DNA from: Incurvaria masculella
Taxonomy: Eukaryota; Arthropoda; Insecta; Lepidoptera; Incurvariidae
Assembly (NCBI GenBank): GCA_946894095.1
Contig: OX335653.1
Span: 11,103,001 to 11,167,000 of the forward strand
Reading direction: 5' to 3'
DNA: 64,000 nucleotides
This document shows, in pieces, positions 33,960 through 64,000 of the stretch. The notes under the pieces were generated by a model that saw only the letters and a program-made list of their open reading frames with translations, was not told where the DNA came from and ran no database searches. Made by a program: the position numbers and the translations under genes. The number at the start of each line of letters is the position of its first letter. Within the stretch, counting starts at the first letter, position 1.

Positions 33960-34117
33960 TAAGATGTGAGTAAATATGTCAGGGAATTCGATCAATACTG
34001 CACCAACCAGAAGCTTTGTGTCTGCGCTTCTGCGCTCTTACTGGGTAGAATATTTGGCATCCACTTCTGATTGGTGCAGAATGTATCGAATTTCCTCACA
34101 TATTTTCTCACATCCTA
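33960..34117. repeat. Small foldback repeat
   Basis: Arms 33960-34013 and 34064-34117 are inverted with about 80-85% identity (TAAGATGTGAGTAAATATGT versus the complement TAGGATGTGAGAAAATATGT), with a ~50-base loop. Confidence 0.75.
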
Positions 34118-34176
34118 AGCCGGTTCAGCCCTATGTCGCTGTCGTTTTGGACATTCACCAGAGAGAAGTCCATTAA

Positions 34177-34647
34177 GGGCCTGGTACTAGCCAAATCGCA
34201 AAGTTAGACGAGGCACCCCAAGTTAACTAACTAAGTCTGACGATTATAAGTGTCATTCTTACAATATATGATTCCTTGTCTAGGAATCGAATTATTTTGG
34301 TTAATGTATGTTTCCTTTTTCTATACAAAATACATTGCGGAAACGGTGTCCATTTCCGAACTTTTTTGACTAAATGTAGAAATCTAAAAGCAAATGGAAT
34401 TTTTTGTTTATGCATATATGCTGTTTTTGCTTATATCTAGAAATCGAATTACTTTCAGATTTCTAATGAGAAAAACCAACTTTTTTATTTTTATTATTAT
34501 TTAAATAAATGATGGAATAAAAAAATATTAGCAATCCATTATCAGTCTGGAGTTCTATTTGGATTTTCTGAAGCGTTTCACTACATATTATTACATTTGT
34601 TAAAAAGTGCATTTGTATGGCGAGTGTAGTTGGCTAGTCCTAGCGCC
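34177..34647 (-). mobile_element. piggyBac-like MITE, copy 3 (inverted)
   Basis: 471 bases, TTAA on both sides (34173-34176 and 34648-34651), in opposite orientation to copy 2. Confidence 0.87.
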
Positions 34648-34651
34648 TTAA

Positions 34652-35044
34652 AATGTGATAAGCCTTCGCGAGAAGGAGCACAAGTCACTACGTTTTCATC
34701 GTAATCAGATTAATTTTTTAGGAACGTATACAGAACAAATCATAATAAAGGTTTCTCCATGCATACTTTGCAAACCCTTGATCACTCCTTTAGGGGTATA
34801 ATTTAAAACCGTTCTCCTTGAGCACTCTAGGGTATATTTCCTCCAAATTTAGTTAGTCAGTAACGCTATTGTTTGCAAAATAGATGTTAATGAATAGGAT
34901 ATATTTAGAAGACAAACGAGGTTTTAGGTACTTAGTGAATTCGATGAGAAATTAAATTGGAGGTATGCGCCTAAAAACATGAATGTTAATACGATGGAAC
35001 TACGTGGACGTCACTAGGACATTTATATAACAGGTGCAAGTTGG
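34652..35044. other. AT-rich, nothing recognised
   Basis: No coding or repeat signal was recognised. Confidence 0.4.
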
Positions 35045-35190
35045 CCAATATAGCAAGTTACCGTCGTGAAATCAGCCCAACACACCGCATTCTCGAAGGA
35101 ATTAGGTGTCATGCCAGAACCTTCTTTTTATGAGCACGCCTACATTGAACTGGGTGAAAAACACGAACAATTATTCATTGCCGCTTCGAT
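35045..35190 (-). mobile_element. SINE fragment (minus)
   Basis: The complement contains TTGTTCGTGTTTTTCACCCA, TCAATGTAGGCGTGCTCATA, AAAAAGAAGGTTCTGGCATG and GGCTGATTTCACGACGGTAA. Confidence 0.6.
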
Positions 35191-35329
35191 TATATTTTCA
35201 TGGAATGTGACCGACCCGGGTAGTATAAGTAAGGTAATAAGTAGTTTTAGCTGAGCAGCACATGCGCCCATTAAATATGGTTACAACATTCATTACACGT
35301 CATTGCAAAGAAGAGGGGCATAAACTTCA

Positions 35330-35540
35330 GCATTGCGCAGCCGCCGACCCGCCGCGGCGCCGCGGAGAGCCGTCACGATGCAACCACACAGCAACGGAAG
35401 CACGGGGGGCGGCGGGGAAGCAGCCGCGGTGGGGGGGAGGACCTACGTGCGCCCCGCGCTAACGACTGACTTGTCTGTGCGCGTCGTCGTGACGCACCGT
35501 GTGACGTCCATGCCCCTTCTATTCCTTATCTCGAGATAAT
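35330..35540 (+). other. GC-rich island, possible first exon
   Basis: An isolated, strongly GC- and CpG-rich block. An ATG at 35378 opens a 53-codon frame (MQPHSNGSTGGGGEAAAVGG...) rich in Gly/Ala and then more ordinary (TYVRPALTTDLS). It has no recognised homology and no strong splice donor. It could be a promoter/first exon or a GC-rich repeat. Confidence 0.25.
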
Positions 35541-35631
35541 TATAGAAATAATGTCCCCATTACCATTGTGAGCAGGAGTATTTTTTAAATTTATTAGTAG
35601 AAAAAAAAGAAATAAACGATTTTAGAGTAAA

Positions 35632-35850
35632 CTAGCTGAGGTTCAACCGCGGATAAAAAAAAGGGTTCAACACATAGCTCGACAGCAGCGACACATGGTG
35701 GGTCCACTTGTGAATCTAAACCATCCAGGGACCTTTCTAACGCACACAAAAATGTCATCAAAATCGGTCCCATGACGTATGTCACTGAACTCCCAACAAC
35801 CGTACCGAAGGATTATATATACAAAGATGCATATATAAATTAAGTAAGTG
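35632..35850 (-). mobile_element. Helitron 3' end fragment
   Basis: On the minus strand it ends CCGCGGTTGAACCTCAGCTAG followed by T, with the CTAG terminus and CCTCAG shared with the complete Helitron at 56654. Internal words such as ATGTCATCAAAATCGGTCCC are typical of this repeat class. Confidence 0.5.
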
Positions 35851-37339
35851 TCCATTTAAATGAGCCCATCATTAAGACAACAATTCGAAAGCGCATATTA
35901 GCAAAAAAATTATAAAAATAGCAATAATCTGAAGGAAAATAAATATTTATGCATACATTAATCGATGGAACATTATTGTATAAATCACGCGGTGTGGAGT
36001 TAGGTATATACGTTCTTGATGATTGCTCGAAAAACTAATTTTGGATTTGAAAATCTGTCTCCTGCCTGTCTGAAGTACCCCTGTTTTCACCACCTCCGGT
36101 TACCGGAAATCCGATAAGTAACTTTCGCTTAAGTTGCATATTTAAATGGTGTAACTTTGGGATTTTTTAAGCTGGGGCTGGTGGAAACTTGCGTTAGTGC
36201 GAGTTTTACGTATATGGAAAGTAGAGCTTTTGTAAAAGATGGCTCCTTGAGGGAAATAAATTGGCTAAAAACCTTTAGTTAGACCAAAATACTGCAAATA
36301 TGCAATCAGTATGGTATCACACAACAGCGATGGGTCGTTCCGGCTCCAAAGATGAATGCGATCCCACGGAGAGGTGCGGGATAACTTCCGGAACCGAGGT
36401 TCAACCCACCGAAATAATCCGGAATGGAATATCTGGGATAGTTATGCGGGAATGGTTTACGGGTACTCAGAAAACTATAAAAAATTCGGACGGAAAACAA
36501 TATTGTGCGGCCTCCGCCTTCAAATATATCTGGAATAACTATTAACTTTATACAGTAGGAATAGATATGAATTCCTTAGGAGTGGGATTACAAAAAACCT
36601 ATACTTAAACAAGCCCTAGATATGACAGAATGTACCGTAAAAACGCAGTGCAAGATAATAAAGTAGTGATCCTGATGTATCAGCAGATACAGGTTTAAGT
36701 AGTAGTAACAGGATTATCGCTTTATATTTAATCATTATTTTAAAAATCTTTACTTCCGAGCAGGTCCTCGGGAATAAAACTATTCCCGACAAAATATTAT
36801 TCAGATCCAATGCACACGTAAATATAAAATAAGAATGTAGTTAGTTACTATATTAAAGACATCCTTATTACTGTCATGGGATTATCGGCGTTAGAATGTT
36901 ACCCGGGCTTAGTCCGCGCGCAATTACGATACAAAGTTTAGCTGATCCGTACCAAGCACTCATAAAATCCGGATGACATCTTTCCCGGGATAATGTACCC
37001 AACGTTTCTGATGAACACATTACGCCTTCATCCTTGTGCACATAATTATCATTAAGAACGATCAAAATAAGAACAGAACGGAAGTTTTATGGAGATTCAC
37101 TTCGATTTAAGAGTGCACCTGAAGCTGGAACGCAATTTTTCCAACGATTTATTACAATCAAATCCTGAAATATAATTATAGGCAGATGACATGCTGACCG
37201 GACCTTAAAACCCTAATTTGTGATTTTCATCAAAATGATACCAGCTGTTTAAAAGAAAGGTTATTACTATATTTTAATATGTCATCAATATTAAGGTTTG
37301 CGGTAAAGTAAAACATCGAGAGGAAGCCAAATCGCACTA
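35851..37339. other. No gene recognised
   Basis: AT-rich with short frames; an unclassified repeat-like stretch (CTGGGGCTGGTGGAAACTTG) is near 36172-36191. Nothing else was recognised. Confidence 0.35.
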
Positions 37340-37915
37340 AGCATTATTAATCATAATAATAAACTGTTTATTAGATGAAACTTATACATACATTCTAGGG
37401 TAGACTTAATATAATTGTACAAGTGTTAGTTTCACCTGATGGGCCATCATATTGCATCTAGGCGATCTCTTCCTGGCCGCCCATGAGATTTAACAACATA
37501 ATTTAGGTAGGTAAATAAATAAAGTAAGCATTAACTTAAGATTAAAACATGCGACAATTTAAAACAAAATCATAAAACATAAATCAGCACATACGTCAGG
37601 CATGCAAGAAGTGAGCAGATCAAAAATAGACACCAAACGGTGCCTCCGTTTGGTGTCTATTTTTGATCTGATAGATCGATATTTTCGTAGGTCAGATATA
37701 AATCTCGAGAGATTAGCATTAGGAGTAGCCAGATAACGCAGTAATGGGGCATATACAATGTAAGAATACTGAACTTTCTAAGTTCTTTTTTTTTTTAGTT
37801 TACTGCCTGTCCCCTTGATATATCTGTATCCCAAGCGGCCGCCGCGTTTATACACTTCACGCTTGAAATCGCTGTGGACCCAACGTTTCGTTGGGCAGTT
37901 GGTCGCCAAAGTGAG
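37340..37915 (-). pseudogene. LINE 3' end relic (minus)
   Basis: On the minus strand, broken frames (RLGYRYIKGTGSKL near 37830, SRFISDLRKYRSIR near 37690) run into a UTR-like tail GGTGAAACTAACACTTGTAC. The relic is interrupted by the hairpin at 37616-37670. Confidence 0.4.
37616..37670. repeat. Perfect 25-bp hairpin with 5-base loop
   Basis: Left arm 37616-37640 (CAGATCAAAAATAGACACCA...) and right arm 37646-37670 are exact inverse complements around the loop TGCCT. Confidence 0.95.
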
Positions 37916-38074
37916 TTTTGAACTTATTTCAAAGAAAATATAACCACTGTAGACGTTATTTCCATAATTGTAATATGTGTAGATTTATTTCAATCATTCA
38001 TGACTTATTCTATGCGTTGCAATGCAAACCAGCGTTGCCACATTCTTTCATTCCTCTCATAAGATTTGTCTTTA

Positions 38075-38308
38075 TTGAGGTACTCAGGTCCCCTCGGGTC
38101 AATGTCATGTAGGACTGATGTCGGGCAGAATTATTTCCTGGATTTTAGATGTGTTCCCCATAAAAGCTTTTATCAACTGTTTTACCCCCTTCGAGTTTAA
38201 TTTTTGCCACAAAATGTAGCCTATGTCCTTCTCCAAGGTTCGAAAATCGAAATTGGTTTGGCGGTAACAGACAGACACAGTTACTTTCGCATTTATATTA
38301 TTAATATG
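38075..38308 (-). mobile_element. Short Helitron-like copy (minus)
   Basis: On the minus strand the 5' end reads TCCATATTAATAATATAAAT, GCGAAAGTAACTGTGTCTGT, and the 3' end GACATTGACCCGAGGGGACC, GAGTACCTCAATAA, comparable with the ends of the 56654-58921 Helitron but with a mutated CTAG. It directly abuts the next repeat. Confidence 0.55.
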
Positions 38309-38603
38309 GACCCTATTACTAAGCCTCCGCTGTCCGTCCGTCCGTCCGTCCGTCCGTCCGTCCGTCCGTCCGTCTGTCCGTCTGTCACAGGGCCTTATCT
38401 CAGTAACCGTAACAGGTAGGCAGCTGAAATTTTCACAGAGTGTGTATTTATTTTGCCGCTATAACAACAAATAGGTATGATTAAAAAATAATTAAAATTA
38501 AAGGGGGCTCCCATACAAAAAACGTGATTTTTTTGTATTTTTTTTTCTACGATGGTACGGAACTCTTCGTGTGCGAGTCCGACTCGCACTTGGCCGGTTT
38601 TTT
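38309..38603 (-). repeat. CCGGCCAAGTGCGAGTC repeat family, copy 3 (minus), long TCCG microsatellite
   Basis: The full family unit in reverse. Its internal microsatellite is expanded: TCCG/TCCGTC repeats run ~38333-38390, the longest of the copies here. Confidence 0.88.
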
Positions 38604-40282
38604 ATATCTTGAATGAGTAAAATCATCGAAAATGTTTTTAACAGTTTCATAAAACTTTATAATTTTATTTATTTAATGGCTATGCTATTACCGCTATCTC
38701 ATTTATTTGAGGCAAAGCATTGTAATCAAATTTACAATGTAACAAGTGTACAAATTTATAAAGTTTTTGGTTCTCTTCATTCGTCGGAAGCAGGATTTCT
38801 TAACTTAGATGTCGTTGGATAATCTTATATCAGTTTCTACTTTATATATGTAAAGATAGACTATATATTTACCACTTAAAAAGTATCAGATTGATATAAA
38901 TACATTACAGGCAGAGCGAGTACCATGGTCAGGTAAACTCTTAAGCCTTTCGTTAAGTGCGCCTACGGAAGTTCAATGAAGAACAGAACCAAGCTTCCTG
39001 ATAGCAGTGGCGCAATCCAGAAATTGATTACATCGTATACAGCCACTTTGTAAGAGTATCATGTGTAGCTTGCTGATTTATTAAGCGTTTTATAGATCTT
39101 TGCAGTGAAATTCCTTTACTTTTAAAGTTGAATGACAGAAAAAAAACTAAAGTAAGCGAAGTCCGTCCAATTTTCGCGATAGCTGATAACTTACGTTAAG
39201 AAATTTTACTGAAAATAGTTGTATCTGTGTTATGGGCCAAATTATTAAATAGAGCGAAATGCATAGTGCACGAGCGTTATTCGTAAAACCACAGAGGTTG
39301 GCCAATCTGAAATGTAAATCGTTATATCATTCGGCATGGCATCAGCCGGACATTATGCATTGTGTCTGTTTCCATTACGACATACAAAATTAAGTTATTC
39401 ATTATACATGGTATATATTAGTTGCCTTATTATTCAACAATGCCCCACTCAATTAAATTTTCGAAATAAAATAATATTTTTCATCCAATCATCGTATAGG
39501 TATATATCGTATAATAGGAACAGAATAAAAAAAAACAGCATTTTAGGAAAAATTAAAAAGCTAGCGATTGCTAGACAGCATCGTATAGGTGTAAAACGTC
39601 ATTTGACGAGTTGCACACGAGCCATCTGTTAAGAATAAACAGAATTTAAATTTTGTTTCAAAAAAACCAAAACGTGGGAACACAAATTGTCCGTTGCCTG
39701 TATTAGATACCAAATGTATACGACGTTGGTATAGGGAGCGTTAATTTCTGATGCTTACGGGCTCACCTGAACATTATATATGTCGCCGCAAAACATCTGC
39801 CCTGGACCTTGCCGCCAAATATTGAACGCTAATGCGCCCCCTAGTGTTATAAATTACAACTTCAAAGAAACGCTACTGTGGTTTCATACAAACGATCGCT
39901 CCGCCCCCACAAGAGATGGCAGCACCTGCATTGGGAAATCTGCCTTCCTCTTAGATAACCGTACTATTAAGTTAAAATGTTATTAATGAGCTGCAATGGT
40001 ATTGAAATTGGACCATGATAAAGTGTTAAATTAATAACACTTATTTAAGCATCTTGATTCGCTTCTATTTTTGCTCTAAATAACAAATTAAGTAAGCATT
40101 CCTTCTCTCACATCACGTGTTCAGAATCTTACAATTACTTTTAAAAAATAGATTGCTTTCTATTAATAGATCACAAAAACTATTGTGATAGGAATTGATG
40201 ATTCCAATTATCTTTAATTATTTGTAATACTGTTATCGAAACTTGGTTAAACTGTAAATACTACTATTGTGAACACATTGTT
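38604..40282. other. No gene recognised
   Basis: AT-rich; short frames without recognisable homology. Confidence 0.35.
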
Positions 40283-40496
40283 TTGATCACAGTTACACCC
40301 GGCCGCGTGGTGGCATTCGGGATTGGAGCGAATAAACGGACGGTTGTGTGCACTCATATTGACCTATTATTTCACCCGATAAGATTGAAAATGGAGGATC
40401 TCGATGGTGACGGCGCACCTGACCCACCACGGGCACAAGACAGCCTTCCAGACAAGGACCATGGTCCCCCTGCTGTTTCATATATATTATATATTT
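40283..40496 (+). pseudogene. Possible 5' end of a LINE (UTR and start of ORF1)
   Basis: A GC-richer stretch has an ATG at 40391 (MEDLDGDGAPDPPRAQDSLP) and is cut off by the SINE at 40497. Acidic/Pro-rich starts are common in insect LINE ORF1, but homology is not shown. Confidence 0.25.
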
Positions 40497-40908
40497 GAGC
40501 GGCTCGTATCCTAGTGGCGCGGGGAGTGGACTAGCGTACCAGAGGCCTGGGTTCAATTCCGACTTGCACCACTGTCTTTCTCTTTCCGAATTCGATACGT
40601 GCATTTCGTCACGAATGCGAGCTGCTCCATGGATCTGTAGGCCTCCATGTAAAACTGTAGGACCCTTCCCCTACTAGGTGGTAGGGTTTAAGCCCGCCCG
40701 GGTTGGTACCATCGCATTGGATGAAAAGATGGTCGAAGCGACAATGAAAAATTGTCCGTGTTTTCCAACTAGTTCAATGTAGCCGTGCTCATAAAGGGAA
40801 GGTCCTGGCATGGCGCCTAATTCCTTCGGGAATGTGGTGTATTAGGCTAATATCATAACGGTAGTTGTGTGGTATTAGCCATCCATGTCAGGCCGCATAA
40901 AAAAAAAA
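40497..40908 (+). mobile_element. Full-length tRNA-derived SINE
   Basis: The head has an A-box-like TAGTGGCGCGGGG and a B box GGTTCAATTCC at 40550-40560, a middle with CTACTAGGTGGTAGGGTTTA, and a 3' body AAGGTCCTGGCATGGCGCCT, CTTCGGGAATGTGGTG, CTAATATCATAACGG, ending in a poly(A) tail at 40899-40908. It is the reference copy for the many 3' fragments in this window. Confidence 0.8.
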
Positions 40909-41269
40909 TATATATCCTCTGAAAGTAGCAGATATGGAACAATTGATCTCTCTACAAACAGTGCTAGAGGCTGACAAACGTTTACTGTTAATGTTTATAT
41001 CCATAATTTTAATGGCCACTTACCCTTCGTCTTTGACGGCCGATGCTGAGGCAAAAGTTGAGACAATTACGCTGTTACTATGAAGGCGTAGGCAGAAAAC
41101 ATAATCAATTACACAAACAGACATTAACATTTACCTTGATCCTGCAGATCCTTATCCATAGCTTCGGAAAACTGTAAAATACACTCTCTGTCCAGAAATG
41201 TTCTCAAACGAATAATAAAGATAGAAGCACCGGCCGGCTGGCATGGTTTTCCCTAGCACCTCTCTATTG
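40909..41269. other. No gene recognised
   Basis: AT-rich sequence between repeats. Confidence 0.35.
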
Positions 41270-41460
41270 AGGATCAGCTATTTTTATGAAAAACTGTATG
41301 GGTGGCTGTGCTGAGGACCAAAGTTGCTCAGAAAAGCCTACATACCTCGCCTCTCGAAACTACGCTCAGCGAGGCACCTTACCAGCGGAATTGCGGACTA
41401 TCGCTGAGCTATCGAGCTTGTTCAAATTACGCTTGAAGACTCCCAGGTTATAGGTAGATA
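41270..41460 (-). pseudogene. LINE RT C-terminal end (minus), copy 1
   Basis: It is highly similar to 63632-63815. The complement encodes a decayed TYNLGVFKRNLNKLD-like tail followed by a UTR. Confidence 0.65.
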
Positions 41461-41546
41461 CGTGTAATATGTCGGGCTTTACCAAAAAAGGCAGGCGTCG
41501 AAGCAAAACTTCTACAAATTTCTCGGTGAACGCAATTTTCTTTTAC

Positions 41547-42043
41547 ATTATTGTTTATTGTTTATTCATCATCCACAGGCAGCACACTTCACTCAGATTT
41601 GTCATATTGTATCATTAGCCAGTTCAGCATTCACGGCGAAGAAGAACTGGCAACGAAACTTCCGTGAATTGTTTTCAACGTCCACTTAGTCTAAGTTTAA
41701 AAATTCGTTTGCCACTGCTTACAGAAATACGGGTTTTTAGTACCCGTTTGTGTGAATACATTATTTTAATTCCTTGTAACATATTTAGCAAGTATTTATC
41801 GTTGAAGATAAAAGAAAAAACACAGATGAAAACATTAAATTAATATTAATTCACAAAAATCTACCGTTCGTGCCGTATGAAACAGTTCATGACAAATATC
41901 GGTTTATTTTGCAAGGCCTGTGTCCGTCATCTAACATGTTGCCAATTGGAGCAGGCCAGTCCCTACAAACAGCACCCGTTCAGGAGCATCACGCCGGGTC
42001 CAGCCATCGCCTCTCTCAACCATATTTTAGGGGAAGAGGTGAC
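41547..42043 (-). repeat. Dispersed repeat A, copy 3
   Basis: It starts with TTATTGTTTATTGTTTATTC (tail repeats) and follows the family to CATATTTTAGGGGAAGAG. It carries ~100 bases of extra sequence in the middle compared with copy 2. Confidence 0.82.
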
Positions 42044-42285
42044 CCGAACCAAGCGTCACCACAACCAAGGAACTTGAATCGACGCTCTACTGAAGAATGT
42101 ATGTATTAATGAATACCCACCGTAACGTATGTATGGCGACCAGGTGAGTCTAATCCATAATGGACTCGCCCATCTGCCGATGACAGTGACGGAACGGATA
42201 AAGGTGACGCTTTTGCTCATTTTACTCCAAAGCGGGCGAGCGTAACGAGGCTTTCCTTAAAAAAACGGAGCAAGGAAATAAAGAA

Positions 42286-42371
42286 AACCGGCCAAGTGCG
42301 AGTCGGACTCGCACACAAAAGGTTCCGTACCATTGTAAAAGATTTAACGCAAAACTATTTTTAGGGTTCCG
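42286..42371 (+). repeat. CCGGCCAAGTGCGAGTC repeat family, copy 4 (deleted)
   Basis: The left end (ACCGGCCAAG, palindrome, GGTTCCGTACCATTG) is joined directly to the right end (AGGGTTCCGT); the middle is missing. Confidence 0.8.
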
Positions 42372-42810
42372 TCGGCACTTCCTATTAGAAGAAAAAACAG
42401 AAACAATTACATAGAAAAATATAGAGAGTAGGATTACATTAAATAAGCCTATTTCCTAACCATTCCTCACTGAATCATTTAAAAGAATATAGACAAAATT
42501 AAAACTAGATGTGCTCTTAAGTCTGAGCAAAGAGCGCTAAACTAAGTAACTGAAAATAAGGAAACACAAACAAATAGAACATTATTATAATAGACTATCC
42601 CGAAGTAATTTGAATTGTTATATCTTTGATTTTTCATTTAAAAACAATTTCCTTCTCGCAAAATATATCCAAATTAGCAGTCTGTTCATTTTATAATAGA
42701 CACGACTTTGGATATGGTACCCTAAATAACGTTATATCTGCACATGTTGACACATTCACTCATACGAATGAAGCCGCTGACGTATATTTCCGATCGTGAC
42801 GCGGACTTAC

Positions 42811-62895
<20,085 letters not shown>

Positions 62896-63099
62896 GTTCG
62901 AGCAATAGTTAGATACGTCGTTCTGTAATGGATTTCATTTAACTTTCTCGATCAAAACAAACAGATAACATGATGCAATGAACTGCCGCGCTCTTTCCTT
63001 TTTTCTCCTTATACAGTGCTATTAGTAATCAGGTTTGAGAGGAATATTCACAGCCACGCACGTGAGGATATGATGAATATCAAGGTTTAAACAGAGGAA

Positions 63100-63235
63100 A
63101 CGAATCAAATCACAATCAAGTCAGAGCTCGGTCGGGCCCGCTGACTGACAACTTTGAAGTTTGATGACAGAACTGTCAGATGTGACATCTGCCAAAACAA
63201 CGGCAGCGTTTAGAATTAACTGTGCTTGAAGCAAT
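63100..63235 (-). promoter_or_regulatory. Atg16: Candidate Atg16 promoter / transcription start region
   Basis: Upstream of the Atg16 start exon, the minus strand carries TGACAGTTCTGTCATCAAAC and GTTGTCAGTCAGCGGG. TCAGT resembles the insect initiator, and paired TGACAG/TGTCA words are common near lepidopteran start sites. The position fits a 5' UTR exon spliced to 62922. Confidence 0.3.
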
Positions 63236-63547
63236 TTCTTATCATATTTCGGAACAAAATTCAATCCAGGGACTAAAACGAGTTTACAGTAATTTTTGGT
63301 AACTTTAAACACTTTAAAATTATATTTTTAAAATAATAATAACTTAAAAGAAATATTTTTATTTTAAATTATGACATTTCATCATAATTTAATCAAAACA
63401 AGTAAGAAAAGTGTCAAATTTTCATGTACAATATTAAACTTACTAGAATTAACCAGGTAACACAATTTTTATCTCGACTTGAAACTGGGTTTCACTACAC
63501 ACTTTGAATCACGGACAGAAAAAAGTTAATATGTAACTTTTGCTATG

Positions 63548-63624
63548 GCCGTCAGCCTCAAAGGCCCAGTGGCGTGACACTTCGGCGATCGCTCTCCGAA
63601 GTTAAGTAACGCTGGGTCCGGTCT
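63548..63624 (+). rRNA. 5S-rRNA-like fragment (pseudogene)
   Basis: GCGATCGCTCTCCGAAGTTA AGTAACGCTGGGTCCGGTC resembles the middle of 5S rRNA, including the internal A box (GAAGTTAAGTAACG) and intermediate element. It stops abruptly at a T-run (63625-63634), which is the poly(A) tail of the LINE on the other strand. A 5S-derived SINE is an alternative. Confidence 0.4.
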
Positions 63625-63631
63625 TTTTTTT

Positions 63632-64000
63632 TTAATGAAAAACCGGTATGGGTGGCTGTGCTGAGGACCAAAGGTGCTCAGAAAAGCCAAAAACACCTCG
63701 CCTCGCGAAACCACGCTCAGCGAGGCGCCATGCCAGCGGATTTGCGGACTATGGCTGGGCTATCGAGCTTATTCAAATTACGTTTGAAGACTCCCAGGTT
63801 ATAGGTATGAGGAAAGGCATCCGCCGGTAGACAGTTCCATATCCTGGCGGTGCGGCAGAGAAAAGAGTTTGAGAAACGGTTCGTTCTCAAAAGCCTAATG
63901 TCAACCACAAGGGGGTGCTCTGATTCTCTGCGGCGGGTCCTCCGGATATAGGTAGGATGGGGAGGAATGAGGGATGCAAGTTCCACAGAGCAACGTCGTC
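63632..64000 (-). pseudogene. LINE reverse transcriptase C-terminal end (minus), copy 2
   Basis: The minus frame 63986-63717 reads SEHPLVVDIRLLRTNRFSNS FLCRTARIWNCLPADAFPHT YNLGVFKRNLNKLD, the standard C-terminus of a non-LTR ORF2, then a short 3' UTR and a poly(A) tail (complement of 63625-63634). It continues beyond the window on the 5' side. Confidence 0.75.

Noticed and set aside
38204..38419. A frame with SVRPSVRPSVRPS repeats
   Set aside because: It is a translation of the TCCG microsatellite in a dispersed repeat.
40391..40498. A small host gene (MEDLDGDGAPDPP...)
   Set aside because: The frame runs straight into a SINE and more likely is the truncated start of a retroelement ORF1.

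Overview
The window looks like a piece of a moth or butterfly (Lepidoptera) nuclear genome. Genes are split by GT..AG introns, intergenic DNA is AT-rich, and most of the sequence is transposon debris of kinds that are common in Lepidoptera: a mag-type Ty3/gypsy element, Helitrons, TTAA-flanked piggyBac-like MITEs, tRNA-derived SINEs, many non-LTR (LINE) fragments and a mariner remnant. An internal block of the insect telomere repeat (TTAGG/CCTAA) also fits. The order is inferred from repeat types and gene content, not from a database search.

Two host genes can be supported. (1) On the + strand, 2343-6792, six coding exons encode the C-terminal ~500 residues of a membrane-anchored apical extracellular matrix protein: the tail of one PAN/apple module, a complete PAN module, a ZP domain, a furin-type site and a C-terminal transmembrane helix. 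This is the architecture of the Drosophila neyo/nyobe/morpheyus/trynity group. Exons for the N-terminus lie outside the window or were not recognised in 1-2342. (2) On the - strand, 62922 down to 42811, eight exons encode Atg16 (ATG16L1 homologue), the coiled-coil/WD40 scaffold of the Atg12-Atg5-Atg16 autophagy conjugation complex. The start codon, N-terminal Atg5-binding helix, coiled coil and the first two WD repeats are visible. The later WD repeats are not found, and a phase clash shows that one small coiled-coil exon was missed.

Layout: 1-7.5 kb ZP gene, its introns carrying a SINE and a large foldback with a telomere-repeat loop; 7.6-22 kb transposon remnants and a GC-rich noncoding block (20.8-22.0 kb); 22.3-26.9 kb a nearly intact mag-like LTR retrotransposon with 103-bp LTRs and one in-frame stop; 26.9-42.7 kb repeats, including a Dong-like reverse transcriptase sitting at a TAA repeat and a symmetric nest of two inverted MITEs around a 1.44-kb TIR element; 42.8-62.9 kb Atg16 with introns full of repeats (mariner, LINE, a 940-bp perfect tandem duplication, a 2.27-kb Helitron inserted between A and T of another repeat copy, a Penelope-like fragment with a hammerhead-ribozyme-like motif); 63-64 kb the probable Atg16 promoter, then a 5S-rRNA-like fragment abutting the poly(A) end of a LINE.

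The two genes have no evident functional link. The most interesting material is structural: the Helitron with a reconstructable empty site, the telomere-repeat foldback, the tandem duplication starting in a palindrome, several near-perfect hairpins, and the nested inverted MITE arrangement. All calls come from reading the sequence; none was checked by a search.
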